Shown in pieces: positions 1 to 4,727 of a stretch of DNA of 6,121 nucleotides; the first letter of the stretch is position 1, and each line of letters starts with the position of its first letter. The DNA is from Acidobacteriota bacterium (GTDB taxonomy: Bacteria > Acidobacteriota > Terriglobia > Bryobacterales > Bryobacteraceae). The position numbers were made by a program, and so were the translations under genes. Location: assembly GCA_947505565.1 (NCBI GenBank), contig CANNLB010000191.1, positions 1 to 6,121 on the forward strand. Reading direction: 5' to 3'. The notes under the pieces were generated by a model, which ran no database searches, had not been told where the DNA came from, and saw nothing but the letters and a program-made list of their open reading frames with translations.

Positions 1-1
1 C

Positions 2-679
2 GGTTGGGGATTGGTTCTGGTTGGGGTCTTCGGTACGGTCGTCGCCGTCGTCCGTCGGCAGTGGTGGCTCGTGCTGTTTCTCGCCATGGCTCCTGCCTTC
101 TACGTGCTCAGTATCCACGGCTCGGGAACGCCCATCCATGTGCCCCACCTGTGGCCGCATAGCTACTACAACACCCGCTACGGCATGGCGGTCATTCCGC
201 TCCTGGCCTTCGGCGGCGCTGCCCTGGTGGCCATCTGGCCGGGGCGGTGGATGGCCGCTCTCGTGGTGGCTGTCGGCGTCTTGCCGTGGGTCTTCTACCC
301 GAAGGCGAATGGTTGGGTGACGTGGAAGGAGTCGCAGGTAAACTCCGAATCGCGACGCGCCTGGACCAAAGAAGCGGCGGACTATCTGGCCGCCAACTAC
401 GAGCGCGGCACCGGTATCGTCGCGCCGTTTGGCGATCTCACCGGCATCTTCCGAGACGCTCACATCCCCTTACGCGAGACTGTCCACGAAGGCAATGGCT
501 TGTATTTTTCCGCCCTGCTCCAGCGACCCGATCTCTTCCTTTGGCAGGAATGGGCGGTCGCCTTCCGCGACGACCCGGTCAGCGAGGTGTTGAGTCGGTC
601 TCCACACTTTCGGCGTGTAAAAATGATAGATGTGACTAATTCTCGATCAGTGGACATTTATCGCCGCGTTCGGCGCTAA
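2..679 (+). CDS. C-terminal part of a multi-pass membrane protein, probably a GT-C/GT39-like glycosyltransferase (5' end outside window)
   Basis: The reading frame is already open at the window edge and ends at TAA 677-679, leaving 225 codons. The first ~100 residues are very hydrophobic, with about four membrane segments: residues ~4-17 (VLVGVFGTVVAVV), ~21-38 (WLVLFLAMAPAFYVL), ~60-78 (GMAVIPLLAFGGAALVAI) and ~83-98 (MAALVVAVGVLPWVF). A motif NTRYGM lies just before the third segment; an RY followed by a Pro-containing helix is common near the end of GT-C membrane glycosyltransferases (GT39/ArnT-like), which use polyprenyl-phosphate sugars. The last ~120 residues are soluble, starting around WTKEAADYLAANY, as in the periplasmic tail of such proteins. 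No catalytic N-terminal loop is visible because that part is missing, so the family call is inferred from layout and style. dapF follows after 5 nt, suggesting one transcript. Confidence 0.6.
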   Translation, partial: GWGLVLVGVFGTVVAVVRRQWWLVLFLAMAPAFYVLSIHGSGTPIHVPHLWPHSYYNTRYGMAVIPLLAFGGAALVAIWPGRWMAALVVAVGVLPWVFYPKANGWVTWKESQVNSESRRAWTKEAADYLAANYERGTGIVAPFGDLTGIFRDAHIPLRETVHEGNGLYFSALLQRPDLFLWQEWAVAFRDDPVSEVLSRSPHFRRVKMIDVTNSRSVDIYRRVRR

Positions 680-684
680 GGCCT

Positions 685-1497
685 ATGTCTATCCCGTTTG
701 CCAAGGCGCACGGCGCCAAAAACGATTTTCTATTGACGTGGGCCGATGAAGCGCCCCTCGACAGGCTCTCGCAAGTCGCCATCGCAATCTGTGATCGCAA
801 TACCGGAATCGGTGCCGACGGCTGGCTGGTCTGCGACCGCCCCGCCGATGGCATGCGAATTCGCCTGTTTAACCCCGATGGCGGAGAAGTCGAGATGTCC
901 GGCAACGGCACCCGATGTGCAGCCGCCTGGGCCATGGCCAATGGCTACGAGGCCGAGCGAATTCGGATTCGAACCGGCGGAGGCGAAAAACAACTGCGCC
1001 AGCTCGAGCGATCCGGCAATGAGTTTCTGTTTGAAATGAACATGGGTCGTCCGGTGGTCGAAGCCGAACGCGAAGCTTTGGTGGTCGGCGATCAGATCGT
1101 CAACTGCACCGTGCTTAACGTCGGCAATCCCCAGTGCGTTGTTTTCGTGGAAAATTTCGATTTCGACTGGCCGACCATGGGCGCGGCAATCGAGAAGGAT
1201 CCCCGCTTCCCAAAGCGAACCAACGTTTCCTTCGTCCGGCATAGAGACGGTCTGAATTTGGACGTCCGTTTCTTCGAACGTGGCGTTGGGGTTACGAACA
1301 GTTCAGGAACCGGGTCGACCGGTGCCGCGGTCGCGGCCATGCTGCGCGGCATCGTCGGCCGGACCGTCACCGTCCATACTTCGGCGGGCCCTCTAGTGTT
1401 TAGTTGGCCAACTGCCGATGAAGATGTAGTGATGGCCGGACCGGCCGAGCTGATAGCGGCAGGAACATTTTTCTTGAAAGAGGCACATGACGCATAA
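685..1497 (+). CDS. dapF: Diaminopimelate epimerase family protein (DapF-like) with Ser in place of both catalytic Cys
   Basis: The protein has 270 residues, the usual DapF length (~270-280). Classical DapF converts LL- to meso-diaminopimelate in the cytoplasm for lysine and peptidoglycan, using two Cys as acid and base without cofactor. Both pseudo-symmetric halves are recognisable: HGAKNDF (10-15), RNTGIGADG (38-46), NPDGGEVEMSGNGTRC (63-78), VGNPQCV (146-152), RFPKRTN (174-180), FERGVGVTNSSGTGSTGA (197-214) and the late AGPA (251-254). Compared with E. coli DapF, Cys73 of CGNG aligns with Ser72, Cys217 of ACGSG aligns with Ser207, and His159 of GNPH aligns with Gln150. The substrate-binding Asn residues (N13, N63, N180) and Glu198 remain. 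The frame is intact, so this is not decay. ATG 685 follows a weak AAGG (678-681), and its N-terminus matches the family start. The fold call is firm; the enzymatic activity is uncertain. Alternatives are a clade-specific Ser variant or a different isomerase of the DapF fold. Confidence 0.9.
   Translation: MSIPFAKAHGAKNDFLLTWADEAPLDRLSQVAIAICDRNTGIGADGWLVCDRPADGMRIRLFNPDGGEVEMSGNGTRCAAAWAMANGYEAERIRIRTGGGEKQLRQLERSGNEFLFEMNMGRPVVEAEREALVVGDQIVNCTVLNVGNPQCVVFVENFDFDWPTMGAAIEKDPRFPKRTNVSFVRHRDGLNLDVRFFERGVGVTNSSGTGSTGAAVAAMLRGIVGRTVTVHTSAGPLVFSWPTADEDVVMAGPAELIAAGTFFLKEAHDA
1477..1483 (+). promoter_or_regulatory. Ribosome binding site of the WbpA-like gene inside the dapF 3' end
   Basis: AAAGAGG is a good Shine-Dalgarno match but sits only 3 nt before ATG 1487, closer than the usual 5-9 nt. 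No other in-frame ATG exists before the Rossmann motif, so the start holds. The site lies within the last codons of dapF, which fits translational coupling. Confidence 0.5.
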
Positions 1498-2791
1498 AGA
1501 AGCGCTGTTGGAAAAGATCCTCAGCAAGAAAGCCGCCGCCGGAATCGTTGGTCTGGGCTACGTCGGCCTGCCCTTGGCCGTCGAGTTTGGGCGCGCCGGC
1601 TTCAGCGTCGTGGGCTTCGATGTCATCGAAGCGAAGATCTCGCACTTGAATCAGGGCAAATCTTACATCCAGGATGTTCCCGATACTGTGATCGCGCCCC
1701 TCGTCGAAAAGGGGCTATTCAAAGCGACGAATGATTTTTCCAAGCTGGCCGAGATGGATACGATCAACATCTGCGTCCCTACCCCGCTCCGGAAGACAAA
1801 AGACCCGGACATGAGTTTCATCGTAAGTTCGACCGAGGAAATCGCCAAATATCTCCGCCCAGGGACACTGGTCATTCTCGAATCCACCACTTACCCTGGA
1901 ACCACCGACGAGTTAGTCCTGCCGATGCTTGAAAAGTCCGGCCTGAAAGTTGGCGAGGATTTCTTCGTCTGCTTCTCTCCGGAGCGGGTAGACCCCGGCA
2001 ACGCCAAGTATCAAACTCGCAACATTCCGAAAGTCGTTGGTGGAATCACCCCGGCCTGCACCGAACTCGGCGCCGCTTTTTATGCTCAGTCGCTTGATAC
2101 CGTCGTCCCGGTAACGTCCACTAGCGTCGCCGAGATGGTAAAATTACTCGAAAATACGTTCCGTATGATCAATATCGGCCTCGTCAACGAAATGGCGATG
2201 ATGTGCGACCGCATGGGCATCAACGTTTGGGAAGTGATCGACGCCGCGGCCACTAAGCCGTTTGGATTCATGCCGTTCTATCCCGGCCCCGGACTGGGGG
2301 GCCATTGCATCCCCGTCGACCCGTTCTACTTGGCTTGGAAAACTCGTCAACAAGGTATCGAGGCGCGGTTTATCGAGTTAGCCGGTTACATCAATGGGCA
2401 GATGCCGCACTTCGTCGTCGATAAGGTGCAGCACGCCCTCAACGAAAACCGAAAGCCCCTCCGAGACTCCAAAATCCACATACTCGGAGTCGCTTACAAG
2501 AAAAACATCGAGGATGTCCGAGAGTCTCCGGCTCTCGACATCATTCATTTGCTAAAACAGCGCGGTGCCCAGCTCAGCTATAGCGACCCGTACGTCCCGC
2601 ATTTGAAGATCGATGGACTCGACATGCACTCTGAAGACGTGATCGTCGGCTGCGTACGCGCTGACTGTGTCGTCCTCGTCACGGACCATACCGCCTTTGA
2701 CGCCGACGCGATCCTCGCCGCCTCGCCCGTGTTGGTTGACACTCGAAACGCTCTCAAAGGAAAGAAGTCGCACAAATTGTTTCGGTTGTAA
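1487..2791 (+). CDS. wbpA: UDP-N-acetylglucosamine 6-dehydrogenase type nucleotide-sugar dehydrogenase (WbpA-like)
   Basis: The 434-residue product matches the UDP-glucose/GDP-mannose dehydrogenase family, which makes a four-electron, NAD-dependent oxidation of the sugar C6 to a carboxylate in the cytoplasm, supplying uronic-acid donors for capsule or O-antigen. The NAD-binding Rossmann motif is GLGYVGLPLA (22-31). CVPTP (96-100), STTYPGTT (133-140) and FSPERVDPGN (163-172) follow. The central helical domain has EMVKLLENTFR (216-226) and the catalytic Cys274 in GGHCIPVDP (271-279). The C-terminal domain carries GVAYKKNIEDVRESP (334-348). The TYPGTT and SPERVDPGN motifs point to the WbpA/WbpO/TviB branch acting on UDP-HexNAc rather than to classical UDP-glucose dehydrogenase; which sugar is used cannot be read from sequence. 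ATG 1487 overlaps the dapF end by 11 nt, and AAAGAGG (1477-1483) lies only 3 nt upstream, so translational coupling is likely. The gene appears intact. Confidence 0.9.
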   Translation: MTHKEALLEKILSKKAAAGIVGLGYVGLPLAVEFGRAGFSVVGFDVIEAKISHLNQGKSYIQDVPDTVIAPLVEKGLFKATNDFSKLAEMDTINICVPTPLRKTKDPDMSFIVSSTEEIAKYLRPGTLVILESTTYPGTTDELVLPMLEKSGLKVGEDFFVCFSPERVDPGNAKYQTRNIPKVVGGITPACTELGAAFYAQSLDTVVPVTSTSVAEMVKLLENTFRMINIGLVNEMAMMCDRMGINVWEVIDAAATKPFGFMPFYPGPGLGGHCIPVDPFYLAWKTRQQGIEARFIELAGYINGQMPHFVVDKVQHALNENRKPLRDSKIHILGVAYKKNIEDVRESPALDIIHLLKQRGAQLSYSDPYVPHLKIDGLDMHSEDVIVGCVRADCVVLVTDHTAFDADAILAASPVLVDTRNALKGKKSHKLFRL

Positions 2792-2801
2792 CGCATGCTC
2801 T

Positions 2802-2818
2802 GATGGCTCCGGGCCATC
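2802..2818 (+). terminator. Small hairpin just after the WbpA-like stop codon (possible terminator, no T-tract)
   Basis: GATGGC (2802-2807) and GCCATC (2813-2818) form a perfect 6-bp stem around a 5-nt loop, 10 nt after the TAA at 2789-2791. No T-run follows, so it is not a classical intrinsic terminator. It could still mark the transcript 3' end, but a stem this short in GC-rich DNA may be chance. Confidence 0.25.
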
Positions 2819-2930
2819 GCCTACTGCTACCCCGGATTCTTACTCGCGGACTTCCTCACGGGCTCCGCTCCGGTGTTGCTCCGGGAACTCGCCTGCGCCC
2901 AAACCATTGGAAGCTCGAACGTTCCTGCGT

Positions 2931-2954
2931 GGAGGCTCATGCCGCGGAGCCTCC
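2931..2954. repeat. Inverted repeat, 8-bp perfect stem
   Basis: GGAGGCTC (2931-2938) and GAGCCTCC (2947-2954) are exact reverse complements around an 8-nt loop. CGT (2928-2930) could also pair with ACG (2961-2963) if GCCTCC (2955-2960), an apparent partial copy of the stem arm, is bulged out. There is no T-tract and no adjacent gene it obviously serves. Confidence 0.35.
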
Positions 2955-3289
2955 GCCTCCACGAGCTACTCTCCCCCCACCTCGCACCGGGCTCGGCATC
3001 CATGTCGCGCTCCTGGCCGTCTTTGGGACGACCTACCCCCAGCGGATGCTCCTCCCCGCTCCACCCTCGCCGTTCTGACGTCGATTCCTCGGATCTTCCG
3101 CCCCTTTGCTCATCGGCTGCGGAGTCGGTACTCTCTTCCTCGGGGGCCGAAAAGCTTGGCTCCTTGGAGCCCGGGCCCCTGGCCCCTCCTTTCCGGCGCG
3201 GCTGTCGCCAGCTGTCACCCCGCGCCGTCTGCTACCCTGCCCTCCAGCTTGGGGCCCCGTCGCTCACCGAGAAATCGTCACAGTCAAAT

Positions 3290-3513
3290 GCAATCGCAAC
3301 TGTCGCGGACCCCTCCTCCGGTGCCCATCAACTCCTCCGTGATCTCGTCGCCCACGGCGTCGGCTCCATCGGCATTCGCGTCCACGGCATCAAGCCCCGT
3401 CCGCCCGGCGATCGCAAAAGCCACCGCGAAGTCGAACTCCTCGCCCGCCGTGTCCACTCGCCGCCTGCCCCACTCAGGGCGAAGAGTTCGAAGAGCAGGA
3501 ACGCTTTTACCGC
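3290..3513 (+). pseudogene. Frameshifted plus-strand coding trace of unknown function
   Basis: The frame starting at 3290 reads IATVADPSSGAHQLLRDL, then GSIGIRVHGIKPRPPGDRKS, then HREVELLARRVH (to 3457). Codons mostly end in C and the residue mix is that of a folded soluble protein. After ~3458 coding character moves to another frame, reading QGEEFEEQERFYR at 3475-3513. One frameshift between 3458 and 3475 would join them. The trace has no credible start, its 5' side dissolves into unrecognised DNA, and its 3' end touches the end of the minus-strand propeller remnant. I do not recognise the family. It could also be chance openness in C-rich DNA; the charged, balanced composition argues mildly against that. 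Confidence 0.4.
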
Positions 3514-4206
3514 GCCATCGCGACCCGAAACGCCGCCATCTCCTCGCTGTTCCGAACGAACAGCACATCGCCCGCCAACACCGGATGGTTCCACGTTTTC
3601 CCTTCGATCGCCTTAAATCGCGCAAGCTCCCAAAACTGGGCAGGAACCGCCGAAACCAAAGCCCGTTCGCCCTCTTCCGTCAGCACCAGCCGCAAACCCC
3701 ACTCCGCCCGCCGGATCCGCTGCCCATGCCCATACCGCCCGCGTTTCCATTTCCGCTGGCCGTCTTTCACGTCGATACAAGCAAGTCGATACAAGACAGG
3801 ATGCTCCCGTCGAACCCGCCCGCCCCTTGCGACATCGCCACGCGGTGTAAGCTGTTCCCTTCGCCCTCGCTCAGCGGTAAGTCGCCCCCGGGCCGCTCAT
3901 CTCCACGATGTGCCGCACCGCTCCGATGGTCAATACATGTGGCGAACCGTATCCCGGTCCGCCCTCCGGGCCGAACCAACGCGGCTCGCCCTTTACGATG
4001 TCGTACCCCACCAACTTGCCCCCCGGCGGCGGTGCCGTCCACCAGCGGGGGCGAAGCCGCAAATCCCCATCCGGGCGTCTGCGCTCCGCTGTCCTTCGCC
4101 ACGTCGCGCGACCACCTCACCGCACCATTCCGCCCGTCCAGCGCATGCGGAATCCCTGTCCCGCCGAAGTTGTACACCCGACCCGCCCGCAAAACCACCG
4201 TCAACC
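3507..4206 (-). pseudogene. Broken PQQ-like beta-propeller repeat protein (BamB/PQQ_2-like)
   Basis: Fragments appear in family order in three minus frames. From ~4206 down: AGRVYNFGGTGIPHALDG, then NGAVRWSRDVAKDSG and TPGWGFAASPPLVDG. Next, after a frame change near 4020-4040 that also loses a few residues, comes GKLVGYDIVKGEPRWFGPEG, then GSPHVLTIGAVRHIVEMSGPGA, here interrupted by TGA 3871-3873. Then in the first frame LHRVAMSQGAGG runs directly into FDGSILSCID, suggesting an internal deletion. After another shift at ~3785, CIDVKDGQRKWKRGRYGHGQ, ELARFKAIEGKTWNHPVL and GDVLFVRNSEEMAAFRVAMAR run to the TAA at 3507-3509. Blade motifs such as ALDG.NGAVRW and YD..KGEPRW are typical of PQQ_2/quinoprotein-like propellers, usually exported. 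The C-terminal end is complete. With at least three lesions it is very unlikely to make a working protein. It is convergent with the upstream operon and divergent from smc. Confidence 0.75.
3771..3798. repeat. Tandem duplication (period 14) inside the propeller remnant
   Basis: GTCGATACAAG occurs at 3771-3781 and again at 3785-3795. On the minus strand this repeats the codons for SCID (TGT ATC GAC), and the extra 14 nt shift the frame exactly where FDGSILSCID should continue into VKDGQRKW. It is therefore a direct cause of one frameshift. Confidence 0.7.
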
Positions 4207-4580
4207 CCGGAGCGTTTTCCCCTTCCACCCGCAAACTCCCCGCCATCCGCTCCATCTCCCCCTGCCGCCCGCCCCATTCCGCCGCCGGGCGCGACAGCAG
4301 CAACACCACCGGTCCCCGGCTCACCGCCATCAACCCGTCAATGTCCCCTCCCGCCGTCGCCATCACATACGTCTTCCCCGACACGAAATATACATTCGCA
4401 CCCGCCGCATTTGTCTCCCCACCCTATGGCATCTCCAACGGAAACTGTCCCGCCGGGTCCTGGTACACGCCCGCCCGACTCACCAAAACGAACCCATCGG
4501 ATAATGTCGCTACTCGCATCGCGCCCGTCTTATCAGACCACGCTGGAAAACGTTGCCTTTTCCACCCGCCCACAATATAT
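4207..4580 (-). pseudogene. Minus-strand coding remnant with an in-frame TAG, unknown family
   Basis: One continuous minus frame reads RFPAWSDKTGAMRVATLSDG, then FVLVSRAGVYQDPAGQFPLE and MP, a TAG at 4424-4426, then GETNAAGANVYFVSGKTYVM, ATAGGDIDGLMAVSRGPVVL and AAEWGGRQGEMERMAGSLR. Codons are G-ending and the protein looks genuine on both sides of the TAG. It runs in the same frame straight into the propeller fragment below 4206, but it does not resemble the usual N-terminus of that family. It may be the end of a different gene joined to the propeller by deletion, or a divergent N-terminal domain of the same gene. No start codon with a good ribosome site was found, and coding character fades above ~4580. 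Function not recognised. Confidence 0.45.
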
Positions 4581-4581
4581 A
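4553..4581 (+). promoter_or_regulatory. Candidate sigma70-type promoter upstream of smc
   Basis: TTGCCT (4553-4558) and TATATA (4576-4581) are each a 4/6 match to the -35 and -10 consensus, with a 17-nt spacer. The surrounding DNA is the most AT-rich stretch of the intergenic region. A start near 4588 would give a ~140-nt leader for smc. Consensus quality is modest and no other evidence supports it. Confidence 0.25.
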
Positions 4582-4676
4582 GACACTTTTTCTTCTCCGC
4601 CCCAGCCCAATGCGGTGAATGTTCTTGCAATACTCCCCCAAGGGGTGTATTCTGGTTTTACGTTCTCCCCCGAGCG

Positions 4677-4696
4677 CCACGACACGACTGTCGTGG
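4677..4696. repeat. Inverted repeat in the smc leader
   Basis: CCACGACA (4677-4684) and TGTCGTGG (4689-4696) form a perfect 8-bp stem with a 4-nt CGAC loop, extendable by one GU and one CG pair. It ends 31 nt before the TTG start, leaving the ribosome site outside the stem. It could be an RNA hairpin in the leader or an operator-like protein site; nothing here decides between them. Confidence 0.4.
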
Positions 4697-4715
4697 TGGA
4701 TATCTATTTCTCGGC

Positions 4716-4720
4716 AGGGA
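4716..4720 (+). promoter_or_regulatory. Ribosome binding site that fixes the smc start at TTG 4728
   Basis: AGGGA at 4716-4720 lies 7 nt before TTG 4728, an ideal spacing. The frame is open for ~2 kb upstream, so this site together with the conserved Smc N-terminus (LKLKRVELQGFKSF) decides the start. Confidence 0.65.
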
Positions 4721-4727
4721 CATTCCG

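Larger units (their letters stand above)
2792..3289. other. C-rich region without an intact gene; possible decayed coding DNA
   Basis: No frame gives a recognisable protein. Short hydrophobic stretches appear in different plus frames: AIAYCYPGFLLADFLTG (frame starting near 2813), IHVALLAVFGTTYPQRMLLP (around 3000-3055) and LLIGCGVGTLFLGG (around 3106-3147). They could be shreds of a membrane protein broken by indels, but no family was recognised. An imperfect inverted repeat lies at 2931-2954, and short GGCTCC/GGAGCC and GGGGCC/GGCCCC pairs occur at 3143-3179. No transposase, terminal repeats or RNA gene was seen. Confidence 0.4.

Noticed and set aside
925..930. Cys78 (GTRC) of the DapF-like protein as a replacement nucleophile
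   Set aside because: A Cys is also present at this position in classical E. coli DapF (GARC) beside the true catalytic Cys73, so it is not a relocated catalytic residue.
730..1242. Minus-strand 170-codon frame opposite dapF
   Set aside because: Fully contained in a strongly supported plus-strand gene; antisense artefact.
2803..3078. Small plus-strand gene of 91 codons right after the dehydrogenase gene
   Set aside because: Pro/Arg/Leu-rich, no ribosome site, the hairpin at 2802-2818 overlaps its start, and no recognisable family; the hydrophobic patch was kept only as possible decayed coding DNA.
2792..4727. Insertion sequence, phage remnant or CRISPR array in the gene-poor region
   Set aside because: No transposase or integrase motifs, no terminal inverted repeats with target duplications, and no regularly spaced repeats were found; the repeats seen are short and single.
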